This document shows positions 44,651 through 58,099 of a DNA stretch of 64,000 nt, one piece after another. Source of the DNA: Pyrocephalus nanus (lineage: Eukaryota > Chordata > Aves > Passeriformes > Tyrannidae); assembly GCA_038380795.1 (NCBI GenBank), contig CM076264.1, positions 16,011,501-16,075,500 of the forward strand. Reading direction: 5' to 3'. Positions within the stretch are counted from its first letter, which is position 1. Every line of letters begins with the position of its first letter. Under the pieces are notes generated by a model. That model was not told where the DNA came from. It ran no database searches and saw nothing but the letters and a program-made list of their open reading frames with translations. A program made the position numbers and the translations under genes.

Positions 44651-47600
44651 CTCTCTCCAGGCAACATTCCCACAAAAGAGCCAAATAAACCCAACCAGAA
44701 CTGGGACCTCTGGTTTTTGCTCATTCAGGAAAAAAGCCTGAAATACAGTTTTTGCTATTCATTTAAGGGATAGTTGCCTCATTGCTAGTGCAGGTGAGAA
44801 ATAACTACAGCACACGAGCAACCCAGGAACTAATGCTTAGCACTTCATAAGCCAGCTCACAGCAGGGCCAGTGATTTTGACTTCCAAGCCCTACCAGAAA
44901 ACCAAGGCATTTCTCTCAGTTTTCTAGCACAAGGCATATTATGTCCCAGTTTGAGGCCCATGGAGTGAAAATTGAAAACCCCTGCTAAATTTACCAGCAT
45001 CATGAGAATAGTGAAGTCCAAATGAGGACTAAAAACTTCAGGATGTAAAATCCTTGAAAACTCTTGATTCCAGAGTATAATCTGGCCATATAGAACATCA
45101 TCTATAGTGTCATTTCTGAAAAGTCAGCTTGTTTAGACAATAATTTATCTTTATACAGATATTTGTGTGAGAATGATGGCACTAGTTGTGTTTCACTGCT
45201 ACAGCCACAGGATTTTTCTGTTGGCACCTACAGAGACTAAGAGAAGCTTTCCCTAGAGTAAGGTTTTTTCATTGTCTTGTTTGCAGTAAAGAAGCCTTTC
45301 CAAGCAAGCTGACATCCACCCTTAAATTACTTTCCTGTGTAGAGTGTCTGAGCTGTATAGTAGGACACTGCTTATTTCTCATATTGATTTACAGAAGGCA
45401 GGGTAGTGAACATACAATTAATTAATAGTTGACTTCATTGGAAGCCAGCTGTTAGCCCCATAATTTACAATGGGAACAGTTTCAGAATAAGAATAATTAT
45501 ACTTGTAGAAACTGTATTTATAGGTTTTAAAGGTCAAATCCAGCTTCCACTAAGGTTCACAGAGACCCTAATGATCTGAAAATGATGCTATGTCCTAATG
45601 CATGCAGCCACGAGTTTCACATCTTAGAGCAAGAATGACTTGACATGAGAACCTTATCTTAAGAACAGGTATTTTCCCTAGGCCAAATCAGAAATCTGTA
45701 TATCTCCTTCTAGCTTTGCTCCTGACAACAAATCCTTTCTTTCAAAAAAACCACTGCCTAAGTATAAATTCCACCAGAGTTCAGCAGCTGCTTAGCTGCT
45801 TCTGATTTTCTGCAAGGAGGGCATTCAGGAGCACACCAGAAGAATGGTAACGGGAAAATAAGCAGTGCCAACCTCTAGCCAACCTGAATTTCAAACATGC
45901 CTCTTTTTGCAAGAGGAAACTTGAAGAGACTTAAATAAGTGCTGGTTCTCGCCAAAGACAATGAACAACTGCAAACAAGCAAAGCTTCTTCTTTTAACTT
46001 TTGCTTTTACAGGATATAAGGAGCTAAGGGAAATATTTTTAAGAATACTCAGGTCTCGATTTAAACAACATCCTCTTCAGTTCTTCAGCACAGTTGAATG
46101 CCCTCTGCCCACCTATGGACTCTAGGCAGAATTTCTCCCTGCACAGCTATTTCCATGGGAAGGAACTGGACATATGGGCCAGAAAGATACTCATGGTCAG
46201 TCCATTCAGACCCCAATGCAGAGGCTTTGCTGTCCGGAACTACTTTGCCCTGTAAAAGCAGCATAGCAATTCTTCAGTGATCTCCCAGATAGAGTTATCT
46301 GTTTTTGGATATAACTGAAATTGTGCCCAGATATGATATAGGTACTGTACTTTTGTGAAGAAACATAGTACTAATTACTGACTTTCATTATTCTTACATG
46401 TATTTTCCCATATATGCAATGAAATAGTGAAATATATTTTATGTATAGCAGAAGCTTTAGGTGTGTGCTTGCACACGTGTGTTTGGATGCTAACAAAGAT
46501 ATTTATGTTCAGATACACATACCTACATACATATATGCATAAGAAACATAGAGAAAAAAACAGTAAACTATTAGCAAGCACTGCAGAAATACCTAGTCAA
46601 ACAAAGAATAGTGCCATGTGAACACTGCCATGCTGATCCCAAACCAAGGCACAAGGTCAGATTTGAATTCCAAAGCACTTTGCAAATATCAGCTGTTAAC
46701 TGTAACCTACTGTAACAGGTAAATAGCATTATATAATGGTTTAGAGATATGCAGGTAGATGAAAAGAGATTATACACAGTGCTTCCAAAGGTGTGGAAGT
46801 GAGGGCATGCCCTTCCAACCCTCTCTTCAAGCCCTGCTTGCAGAAAGAGACATGTCAGAGGCCTTGCTGGAAATACTCAGTATTCCTCTGCTGCTTGCAG
46901 AACGTAAACAAATAGTAATTTCCCAACTATTAAACCAGGCTGTTTTGATCTGTTAATTTCTGGGCTACTAACCTAAAACCATGCATACTTTCTAATGCTT
47001 CTGCTTAAATATTTTTAGTGTATATGTGCCATGAAATAAATCCATGCAACAGAACTTAGATTTGCAACTGAAAAATTAATTTATTGACAGAGCCTTCCTC
47101 AATATATTGGGTCAGATATTAAACAGCATTTAATTTGCTGATACCCTTGAAGCTAAAGCATGTGTCGTCATATCAGGAATTCATCCTTGATGGCCATGCC
47201 CTAATGCTTTCTGTATGTTTTGAACATGCTTTTCTCAGCCTCTGTGAATGTAAGCACTAAGAATTTAAATGCTCCACACTGCAAATAAACTGGCCTCCGT
47301 TCCCAGTTCCCAGGTCTGATAACCTAAAGGGTGACCATTACTTCACACATTCTTTTTCCTGGTGTCAAATATAGTGCGGGGGACATTGAATAGAAGATAA
47401 GAGAAGAATGCACCTTTTGCAGGACCAAATGCTGACACACAACACCTAGGAAATAAAATCTGCCAGAGCTCCAGGGACTGGCCAAGTGATCCTGAGTGAC
47501 GTAACATGCAAAACTGTTCCTATGCAACTTTGCATTCCAGGATTTTTTTGAATTTTGAAAGATAAGATGCCTGCATCTTCCTGAAGGACCTGTCATGCAC

Positions 47601-48950
47601 AGCAGTGAGTCGAGGCCAGGCTTTGGTGTTCTCTGAAGCAGCTAGTTGTTAAAATAACTTCTTCTCAAGGCTATTTCTGAGAGTGGGCTGGGAAGAAGCT
47701 GAAGTTCTGCCAAAGAGGACTGAAGGAGCACCTGAAGATTTTTAGCCTTAATGTGGCAGATTCAAAAGTGCTGGAAATCTTGCAGGACATTTGGATCATG
47801 TCTTCATGTCTCTTGTCTATGCTTCATGTCTCACCCCAGCTAGGCTTGGACCCAGAGGACACTGTCCAGCTTGTCCACAAGGACAGCATTTGTCATCAGT
47901 GCTGGGGGAGATGTCTGCTCCCACTTGTCTGCACTTATCACCAGCTCTTTTCAGTACTAAGCTGACTGCAGCATTTTGCATCAGTTCAGACAGTTCTGAC
48001 CAGGTACACAGGGATGTGATCCGAGCATTCACTAATGTCCCATGGTTTGCACAGGAAAATTATGAACTCATCAGGGAAAATTCCAGCTTAACATCACTTA
48101 TATGGGATTTATGACAGGTGATGCCAAGATTTGTGGCATCCAAACCTTTAGGGTCAGATTCAAATCATAGATGCCTACAGTTCCCTTGCCTTCAGTAAGG
48201 CTCACCCAGAGGCCTGAATATGGGGCTCTGAAGATGCAGCAGCACTGAGCTTTGCAGTGACTAACATGGGGCTGGCAGGGCAACCCAATCTCACTATTTA
48301 TGCACTAGAAAATACAAAACTAGTAACAGTGGTGCTTGTTTTGTACTTGTCTGTTGTTCTGGTTTTGTTTTTACAAACACAGATCGCTCTTCACACAGCA
48401 CCCAACCCAAACCACCCAACTCCTTTGCCACGGGGCACCACAATGTTATCAGGCTGTTCTGAGTATTGGCAGCAGCCTGAACTGCATCAATGACCCACGC
48501 AGAGGAAAACACTTTGCGAGAATGGCTTCTCTATAATATGTTTCCTATTTCTGTAGAGGACTGAGAAATGCCTCCATTGCCTTTAGCCTTCAGTACAGTT
48601 CAGGCAGGAGTTTAAAACCAGAGGGATAACAAACTGGGCAAATCCCCTTTGGCTCTGGGGAGGGGTGACTGGGGTTTACATGGGTGCTCTCCTCTAATGA
48701 CTGCCTGGATCCAGGGAGGCTGTGGGACAGCCAACAGAGCCAAGTGCAACAGCCAGAATAACAAACAGAGATTCCACATGATTAGAAGAAAAGTTTCTCA
48801 GAGTTAATATTAGGATGAGCAGCGCACTGGGTCACAGCTGAATTAACCCAGAAAGAGTGGGGTAGTATTTTAAATAACTTTTCCGGTGCCTGACTACAGC
48901 TGAATGTCCTTTGAGCAAGAAAATGAGAGATGCTGTGGTTTTGTCTTTCC
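44651..48950. other. Intergenic sequence without recognised features
   Basis: AT-rich single-copy sequence. No credible gene, repeat or strong motif cluster found. Confidence 0.45.
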
Positions 48951-48984
48951 AAGCCAGCTGAAAGACTGATTTATAGTAGTAAGG

Positions 48985-49045
48985 ATGATTTTATAACCAT
49001 TAATCATTATAATCATGATTATTTTATAATCATTAACAGTGAGAA
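48985..49045. promoter_or_regulatory. AT-rich palindromic/duplicated element
   Basis: Two copies of ATTTTATAA[C/T]CATTAA (from 48,988 and 49,021) flank the 14-bp palindrome ATAATCATGATTAT (49,009-49,022). Several TAAT and ATTA cores are compatible with cooperative homeodomain binding. Function inferred. Confidence 0.3.
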
Positions 49046-51460
49046 TGGGGGATTAACAAAGGAAAGGAAGTTCCTTGCAAATGAGATTAATAACATCAAC
49101 TGAAATCAGAATTCCTGCACTCCAGTTCAAAGCCTATGGCTCATTCTTTAGATATATTTATCTGGTTAATGTAAAGCAGACTTTTGCTCAGAAAAGAATG
49201 AGCCAAAAGCCAATGTTTTGATGCTTATGTTGCTATCCTTTATTTAGTGACTAGGCCTTTTTTTCTGGTGCTGGAATTATGCTACTCTCACTGCTTTAGG
49301 TTCTTTACTGGTCTTACTCCAGATCCTATTTTGTGGATTTTGTGTAATTTAAACAAGCAAAAAAGTGATGTAAGACTGCTTCCTCTCCAAAGTCCAACCT
49401 CAGGTAGGATGCATGGCTCTTTTGGATAAGTTCTGCAATGGTGAAATTGCCATTTTCTGTAGAGAGGCAATGACAATTGACAGTAGCACAAGGCTCATTG
49501 CTGCAAGCCTCCCCAGTGCCCAATGTTGATGTAATGAGGTAAAATTGCTCCAGTCTCCCTGTTATCTAAACTGAGGACAGGTACACCTTTGCTCCACCGG
49601 TGGCTACTCAATTCCAGTGGATACACTTTACCAGCCTGAAAGAAATTTCAGTTTCTGTGGTCATTACTCAGACAGTTGCGCGATCACCTCCTAGCGCTCC
49701 CTGCTCTTGGCAGTACTTTCAACAGGCGAACCAGAACAGTTTGTCTACTCACTAAATAGTTTTCCTGACCGTATTAGGCACAAACAGTGTTTGTTTCTAT
49801 ATTGGGCTCGCTAACCCTCATGGAAAGCCCTGTGTGATTCCATCTGGCTGCGACCAGCCGAGTTGCACACGGACTCTGAAGGACTCCACAGAAAGCACCC
49901 AATGGGACGAGATATCTAATTTGTCAACATTGCCTCATGATATTGTGAAAGGGAAACACTTCACACATTTCAGCTACACACATGCTGCATCCTCCTCCAC
50001 TCCTCGCAGGGTTTCCCTTGCATGTTGGAGAGCAGAGCCCACAGCCCTGGCCACAGGCTCGTCAGCTTCATTCACATGTTCTCCAGACCTGCTTTCTCTT
50101 GACCAGAACATGGAAAAGGGGTGAGATGAAGAAGAAAAACAAAGATATCCAAGTAGAGACAAATCTTACTGAAATCAATCTACGTCCTTAGAGGAATCAG
50201 AAGAACTCTCTAAGTGTGAAAAACAAGAGCTGGACCCTGCCCTAGTACAAAGTGGTGTGTGGTGTTTGGAAGTCAGCCAAGCAACATGGACTCACCACCC
50301 AGTGGTGAGTTTGGTTAATATTTGGTTAATATTTTTCATTTGGTTAATATTTTTGAATGTGCTCACAGTCCTTTTTTTATTGGAAACATTTATTTATTTA
50401 AAACATATTTCATTGGATTAAAAAAACCCCTGATAACGAATGAAATACTCAATTTTTAGTAAAGAAAAACATTCTGTTTAATCCCACGAGACTTTTGATG
50501 GATCTTTTCTCATCTGCTGAAAAATAAAGTACTATTTTGACTAATTTTGACTATATTTTGTCTAATTCAAAATGCACTTTTAATACCCTACATCACAGGG
50601 GAACTGATGAAGGCCAGGTGCATAGCTTACTTACAATATTTACTCCTGCAAACACCCCTTCTGGAAGGAAAACTGAAGAGTGAAGTATTTTGCCCAGAAC
50701 TTAAGTGTTGCACTGTGTCAGATTCTTTGGGCTTCCTTGAATTGTCTTTTAACATGAATTTGAACTGCTTTCAGGAGTACCCACACATACCCCACAGATG
50801 CACCACCGACACCTTTCACTCTACCAAAATTGTTTCTGCACCTCCCTGTGCACGTCTGGTAAAGCACTAAATCCAAGTCACCTGCTGGCTAAAGAAAACT
50901 AAATGAAGGAAACCTGACAAATGCAAAAATGAGGGCAGGGCATTGGAGAGAAGGAAGATTATTACAGTCATCAGCCCCTATTGGGATCATACCATAGAGA
51001 GACTCATCGCTGAGACAAAGGACAGCACAGGCAGGGCCACAGGCAGGACTTACTAACGAGGGCAGTAATGACCAGGGAGCTGCCGGCTGCGAACTGAGAC
51101 ATGGATCATGCCGACAACATGGGAGTTTTCCCCGTCTCTCCCTTCCTTTACAAGATAGATTTTCTTCTGATGGTTCAATTGTTGTTCATATTACAGCATC
51201 AATGCTTCCCCCACTGATTTACAATTGATCAGGGAGTATGCTCCCTTCTAACCCAGCGTTCTCTTTTTTCTCAGCATCCAACCTTTATCTTTGTGTATCT
51301 CAAGAGAAATACCAGAAAAATTTACTCATGGTTTTGTTAGTCTTGCTTGCTTGTTTTGCTTTCTCCCCCGGCAACAAAAGAGTTGTCAAAAGTAATGTTT
51401 ATAATAATTTAACGGATTATTTGCTTATTAGATATTAATCATTCTGCTCTGTCCGGGGTC
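49046..51460. other. Intergenic sequence
   Basis: No gene recognised. A triplicated TTTGGTTAATATT motif occurs at 50,310-50,352. Confidence 0.45.
50310..50352 (+). repeat. Triplicated GTTAATATT motif
   Basis: TTTGGTTAATATTT occurs three times (from 50,310, 50,321 and 50,339). GTTAAT is the half-site of HNF1-type POU-homeodomain factors. Possibly a short slippage product. Confidence 0.85.
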
Positions 51461-51469
51461 CATGCTGGT

Positions 51470-52130
51470 GCTCCTCTACTAGAACAGTGATTCTGATCTC
51501 AATTAGATTATGTCTCTCTCCTTTACCTCCCCATAAATCATTCCGGCAAACTGAAATTAACAGCTACTGGAGCGCATTAATAATCTGCCTCACACATTGG
51601 AAAACGCATTAGCCGGAACCCTCCCATCACTCTGACTGTTAAGCACATCATTTTGTTTATGAAATATAAACATTTCATGGAAGAGCTCTCCCACATTTCT
51701 CTGGGCCTTGTGACAGCTAAAATGATTGCCCACAATTGCCAGTCAGTCAAGCGCCCAAATAAAGTTTGTTTAAAGCCATGGCTCTGTGACTGCCCTATTT
51801 TCTCAGGCATTAAAAAACCCACGTTTAAAATAAAATTCCTCTTTATCTGGGAAGAAAGGAAAAAGAATAGCTGTGTATCTGTCGGAGTTGTACAGAGACA
51901 GATATGCAGTTTGCAAAGGCTCTGCGGTTTCAATATTTGGTTTAGCTTCACATAGGAGGAAGTGCTGCCAAATTCTTTACAAAATAAAGCTCCAGAATAA
52001 TGACTTTAAGGATGATCTAATCAAAACGTTTCATTTGTGACAAACTGACATTTTGATCAGCGCGCTAAATAATGTTCCAACTTGTATTTTAAAAGCTCAG
52101 TGTCTTATTGTAAAGCATGTTGAAATAAAA
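51470..52130. promoter_or_regulatory. Candidate conserved noncoding element, about 22 kb downstream of NKX6-1
   Basis: Non-repetitive sequence rich in homeodomain-type cores: TCTCAATTAGATTATG near 51,498, GCATTAATAATCTGCC near 51,573, AAAATGATTGCCCACAATTGCC near 51,718, CCCAAATAAAGTTTGTTTAAAGCC near 51,754, TGATCTAATCAAAACG near 52,013. It stands out from neighbours by even composition and absence of simple repeats. Stretches such as 51,653-51,955 are open in one frame but show no family match. Confidence 0.45.
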
Positions 52131-53160
52131 TGAAAAAAAAACCCAGGAGTTTAATTTTAAAATGAAATATGAAAATGTAGCATGCAAAAAACATTGCAGC
52201 AGTGTGTTATGACAACACTGTGCTTTCTGGTAGTCCTCCTGCAAAGCAAAAATCATCCCATAATTAAATTGCTCCCAAGCCTGCTAGTCCCACAGCTCAG
52301 CCCCAATATTTAAATTTGCCACCAGCCAGGACTTTGGGATTTTATGTCTCTCTCTTACATGTGCGTCTGGCACTGCAGGAACATAGACAGGCCCATTTCT
52401 CCCTTTCTGGGAAGGGGTAAGTCCAAGTCTTTTTAAAGTCATAGGTTGTTTTCATTCCATCTTGGATGAGTTTGCACATCAATACACTCAGTATCTTGAA
52501 TATACTGATAACAACACTACCTTAACCTAAAAGGTTTGATGCTCAGCTGCTGATATGGTGAAGCTCACATAGACTAAATTAAGCAGCAAAACCCAGAGAA
52601 TCTGTCAATGAAACATAACATTAAATCTTACAGGGGTTTTAAATTGGTATTTATAGCTTACAAGGATTTTATATCTGTCTACTTGCACCAACAAAACCAG
52701 AATGGCACCTTCTGTATAATGTATAAATGAAGACCTGTATAAGTGAAAACCTCCCACCTGACTTTTCTCAGAAGTGAGAGTAAAGTACTTGAAGAAAAGC
52801 AAAGTTGTGGTATTGGCATCACCTTAATTTCCACCTTTGCCAAACACTTGATCTAAGAGTGAACATTATTACTGTAATTAAAGCTCTGTATTAAAATAGT
52901 TAGGCACCTGTGATCACTTTTTCTGTCTGTGAGGATTGCTGTCCACAGATTTTCTGTATCCAGGGAAGAGGGCTTGGACTGAACAACCTTCTTGAAATGC
53001 ATGCTGGGTCTTCTGGGAGCATGTTGCCTTCCCAAAAGCCAGGCACATGCTCAAGGTCTTTGCTGGATCAGAGCTCATGTGAGTTCAGCTGAGCAGGTAT
53101 TGGTATGAGAACAGGGTTTGTGGCTGCAAATTCCTGGGGGTACAGGCCGAGTCATTCTTG
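52131..53160. other. Intergenic sequence without recognised features
   Basis: No gene, repeat or convincing element recognised. Confidence 0.4.
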
Positions 53161-53169
53161 CTGGGCTGT

Positions 53170-53480
53170 GGTCGTCTGCGCACTGATAAACAATAAATAA
53201 TTGTAATGAATGGCAGTATTTTTTAAATAGGGGAATGAGCCCATTTAAGATTTAGCTGAGTTTTGTTTATTATTCTCAAAATGCATTTGCAGCATATAGA
53301 GTAATGTCTCCAGAGGGCTGTTCTGCCATAGAATATTATGCGACTCTCTATCAATAAATGACACAGCTTTTTATATGTTTTAAGTAAAAGAAATAATTGC
53401 TGCTCCTTGTGGAGTTAGGCAATTAATTGCCTAATTATTTTATTAAGTGCCACTACTAAAAGAAAAACATTTCTGCAGCT
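53170..53480. promoter_or_regulatory. Candidate conserved noncoding element with a 20-bp homeodomain palindrome
   Basis: At 53,415-53,434 the sequence is a perfect palindrome with half TTAGGCAATT, giving the core CAATTAATTG, a head-to-head pair of homeodomain sites. Neighbouring motifs include ATAAACAATAAATAATTG (FOX/SOX-like, near 53,185), TCAATAAATGACACAG and CTAATTATTTTATTAAG. The density of motifs suggests an enhancer. Confidence 0.45.
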
Positions 53481-54689
53481 TTATGGGCAAATTCTCATCT
53501 GAACTGAGGGTGAAATTCTGGGAAAGAGCATATATGTTGTATATCTGCCCCCTATTGAAGTACTAAACTCCTAATAAAAATGTCTTTGACTGGAGGAAAA
53601 CTAGATTTGTTTCTTTATCTGTAGCTTGGTTTAATTTTTCCATACTTATTTTTTTGCTGCCTCATAATTTCTGATCTCTCCAAGGCTTCTTCCCTGGTGC
53701 TGACACGCATTTAGGCAGAACCAGGCTAGGAAAAAGGCAGAGCCAGGCTAGGGGAAACATCTGCCACTCCCAGTGTGCACTGATCTTTTATAAAGCATGG
53801 GGCCTTGGAACCCCACAGCCCTCTGTAAAATATGTTTTGTGATGAGGAACAGGAATTGTTGCACCTGCAAGGGAAATAAGCAGACAGCATCCTTCCTAGC
53901 TGAGATTTAATGCTGAAACCTGGAATTTGGGGATCATGTTACTGCTACCACCTATCACTACCACCCTGTAGTGATGCTGTCCCATGGATCTGTCCCAAGT
54001 TACCAAACTTCCTACAGTTAGGTAAGAAAATGAAGGCATTGTCTGATCTTTCATGATTTTTGCCAGCAATGGCAGCAGGGGCCCATCAGCCTCCAGGTGC
54101 TTAATTGTAAGTGCGAGTGAAAACTTCAAGTTCCTGCTTCGAGTGTGGCTGTCATTCTTTCAGAAAGTACAGGTGACCCTGTTCACCCAATAAAAAAAGG
54201 CTGAGATGAAGGAAAACAGAAGGGAATAATGCTACTTTGACTTGAAGTTAAAATCTCAGAGGACCAAATCATGCCTCTGACCGTGGTACAAATCCAGTCA
54301 GATGGGCCCCAACTGGCCCTGCCTGGAGCAGGAGCCTGGGCAAGGACCTCTGGCAGCCCTGTCCAGCTGCCTCCTCCTGTGGCAGAGTTTTTCAGTTGCT
54401 GGGAGAAGGGATCCCAGATGTGTTTGCTCCCTTTGTCAGAAATCACAGTGTCAGGGTCACTTTTGCCAGAGTGGTATGTGCCTCCCCATCAGTTAAGACA
54501 GACTTGAGGGTCCTGGTTTAACAGGACCACATCCCCAAGCCACAGCTGTCCATGTGTTTGTTCACCAATGCCTGCAGCTACATGCAAGGTATCGCCAAGG
54601 AATCTATGAGGTTCATGTCCTTATCAAGAAGGGGAAAAAGGAAAGCAGGGCTGAGACAAATAGAGATGACTGTGAGGCTTTCCTGTAGT
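53481..54689. other. Intergenic sequence without recognised features
   Basis: A short duplicated phrase, GCAGA(A/G)CCAGGCTAGG, occurs twice at about 53,716-53,752. Nothing else recognised. Confidence 0.4.
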
Positions 54690-55060
54690 GCTCTTGTAAA
54701 ATCCCTTGGGAGTACCAACAAGAATTTCACACTTCACCTACATCAGTTTTCCCTGTGGGTGTGCTTCAGGCTGGAAGAGGCAGTCAGGTCCAGGAGCCCA
54801 GCCTGCAGTTATCAAGAGCCATGTGGAGGACTCTGTCTTATAATTATCTTCATAAACCCATCAAGCTTCATCTTAAAGCTGGCCAGGGCTCAGTTCCTTA
54901 TTTTCCTATAAGACTCTTCCAGAGCCTGGCTCCTCTGCTGGTCAGAAATAATGCAATTGCTCAAATTTATTCACAGTCAGTTCAAAGCCATTTGTTCTTC
55001 TGCCAGTATTGTTCTTTATCTCAAACAGCTCTCCTCCATTGTGCAGTGGGCAGCAAATTT
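54690..55060 (-). mobile_element. Old CR1-like LINE relic (L3/CR1 type)
   Basis: On the minus strand the order of phrases matches the 3' coding end and UTR of ancient amniote CR1/L3 elements: GAGATAAAGAACAATACTGG, AGAAGAACAAATGGCTTTGA, TCTGACCAGCAGAGGAGCC, CTGGAAGAGTCTTATAGGAA, CTTTAAGATGAAGCTTGATG. The copy is diverged and lacks a reading frame. Identification is from memory; boundaries are approximate. Confidence 0.6.
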
Positions 55061-57720
55061 CAGTGTCTAAAAATCCAGTGTTTGGGACACATAAGGATTA
55101 GACAGGGGCTAACTGCAGCAGATTTGGAGATTATAAAGACAGACAGGTCTGGTTTGCTGTAATATTCCTACTGTTAGTTCATGTTATCAGGTGCTGCTTC
55201 ATAACTTAACCAAAGCTGGCTTAGCTCTATTTCCTAAAAACCTCCAAGGAAACAAGTTTCACCTGAAATTCCGTGGGAAATTTTAAGTTCAACATTAGTG
55301 CAACAGGAGACTATTTACTTTAACAAGTCCATTGCTCACCTTCAGGAGGAGTGCTGGGGAAAGGTAGCATTTCAATTGAAACCTCACACTTTAAAACTAC
55401 ATAATATGGTTAGACGTGAGACATTAGGTTTATTCCATCTCCACCTAAACTGAAGTCTAATGACATTTTCCACGGTCTCCTACCTGCTGCTCCTTCCCTT
55501 CTTCTAGTCAGCTTATAGTTGAACAAGTAGTGCTTGCCTAATATTTATTTTCCTTCTCCTTCCCTGAGATCTGTAGGAAGCTTTTGAGAAATGGCTGGCA
55601 CTTGATGTTTATCAATGTTTTTCCCTCACTATATAGGAGAAAATATGAGGGATATATTTCATGATGAAGTGGGTTTCTAGTTAACAGGACAAAATGAAAA
55701 CCAAGCCATAGATCAGCATAATATGTCAAAAGAGAAAAGAGTTCGATTTATTGTAAATTATATCCAAGTTAGAAAAAAAGACAGTGCTAGAAATCAAGAT
55801 CCTGATTTAGGAAAGTACTCCAAGATGTGCTTAAAAATCAAGCATATACTTTAGCTACTGAAGCTAAATGATATAATTTTTTTCTTTCATTATAAAGATT
55901 ATGAAAAATATCTTTTATTTAGACACTTTTTTAGTGTTGCACTTTCCTCTATGCATGTTACATTAAAGGAGACAGTATGGTATTTTATCTCCCTCATAAA
56001 ATATCCTGGAAACATTTAGGGTAAAATACAACTTTGTAAATATTTTCTGGGCTGCATGAACCTCAGGATAGTAGGAGATGGGTTGTAGGGCTGCAGCAAG
56101 CACAAGGCTGAAACCCCTGCATGTAGTCAGGTTTTTATGGCCTGATTTGACCCTGAAAGGTTGAGGAGAGCTTTGTGCCTTCTGAAGTGAGCAAACACCG
56201 GGGTCACAGAAGAACCGTGGTCATTGTGTTAGTTTTTACAAGGTAAGGGGTTTTTCCCACAGGAAAAAATTTGCCTGGGAGTTTCACACTTTATCGCTGC
56301 TCACGTCATCTTTGTCAACCTGGGTATTTACTGCAGAGCACAGTCTTCACGAACTGTGTGCTGCACCAATTCAGCTGTTTTTCACATTTGCCCGGGGACT
56401 GAATGTGTGGAAGACTTTGGTGACAGTCTTGAATTTAAGACAATAGCTACCGAGAGAACACAGTAACCGCTAACCTGATATTTGTCAACAAAAAAACCTG
56501 CTATGGACAGCAGCTGTAGTTTAAAGGGAGCCTATTACTAACTGAATATACCAAACCACCTACATCTGCCATAGGAATAAACAGGATTTTATATAACTGC
56601 ATCAGGATAGGAAATTCATGGCAGGTCATTTTAAATTACAATAAGAAGATAACTGAAGTAGGAAATAATTCTTTGAGCTCTACATAGTACCCAAGCCCAG
56701 GATAGAGAACATCATTTCACATTGGATTTCAGGACAAAAAGAAGTTTCAGGTAGCCTTCTCTTGTCAGGCAAAACTTTGGGCTGTGGGGTTGTGTTTTCC
56801 AGGAGAACATGTTCAGTGGATGAAGTGGAATAGGTAAAAGAGAATGGAAATAACTGACTTGCAGCAGCCTCTCACAGCACAAAAAGAAACAAAATATTAA
56901 AAAATCTATGATTCTTTTCACCCCCCTCCATGGCTGCTTGAAAGCCATGGAGCAGGATAGGATGGGAAAGGTAATATCTGCACCAAGCTTAGATTGGCAA
57001 GGAAGGATCACACATGACTATATCTTACCCTGCAGCACACGAGAGGAAAACAGCCCCTATTCACAGTAGAGACCAGAAGGGAGCATCACTGTGTTAATTC
57101 ACATATCTAACACAAACATATTTTCTACTCTGTTTTCTGAGCTTCATACAACAGAGAGATACAAGGCAAGATAAAGAAATCATACTTGCATCCTCCAAAG
57201 TAGATGCTCTAATGTTACAGGGCTCTTGTCTGGCCCAGGCTTCAGTATGGAGGTGAATTTAGCAAGGTGTTTGTGTGGACATAGCAGAGGCATTACCCCA
57301 CCTGCAAGGGACCTGCACTCCCTCCTGCCCAGCCCCAGGCACTTAGCTGGCCTCTTCCTCTAAATGAAGCACCATCTAAGCCTTCACTTCAGGATGGCTT
57401 TAGCAGCAGAATGACTTAAGAGACCTCTCCAAGACTGTTCTTTTTCAGACCTCCTCTCCCACTCCTTCTTTTACAACTGCTCTGACTTATAGGCCTAGGT
57501 TGGCCTTGTACGATTTAATGGGATAGATTTATTTTTTTTAATATAATTTATTGTCTATGAGTAGGTGTCACTCAATGTTCAGCCAGACAGTCCACATGCA
57601 GCCTGGGGTAGGGAAAGAAACTTGCTAAGCTGGAACCATGCAGAAGCTCATTTAAAGCAAAGCAAGAAATCTATATTCCTACAAGCGTAATTACACCAGC
57701 AATTACAATCATTACCACAG
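55061..57720. other. Intergenic sequence without recognised features
   Basis: AT-rich single-copy sequence. No gene or transposon recognised. Confidence 0.45.
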
Positions 57721-58068
57721 TTGTGACTCAGGAGACCTCCCTGAGACCTGGGAACACAAGAATGGATTTGGGGCTCATGGCTTTTAGTGCAGTTACAAAG
57801 GAGACAGGGCAACTCAGGAGCTCCAGGGTTGCCCTCATAGTATTTTCATACAGAAGGGCAATCAGATATGTTCCATTTAACCTGCAGGCATTAGCTGATA
57901 CGGAAACTCTGCCACTGGGTACTGATAAACAATCTGCCTTTGCTGTGGTCTAATTGCTACAGAAACTACCAGCCCACCTACACCTTAGGTCCACCCATGC
58001 TTAGCAGTTTTAGTTGCAGGATTTCATTAGGGTTAGGTGGCCAGAGCTTTGTCACAGGCGGAATGTAC

Positions 58069-58099
58069 GTGTGTATGTGTGTGTGTGTGTGTGTGTGTG
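58069..58099 (+). repeat. (GT)n microsatellite
   Basis: GTGTATGTGTG followed by about eleven GT units. Confidence 0.92.
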
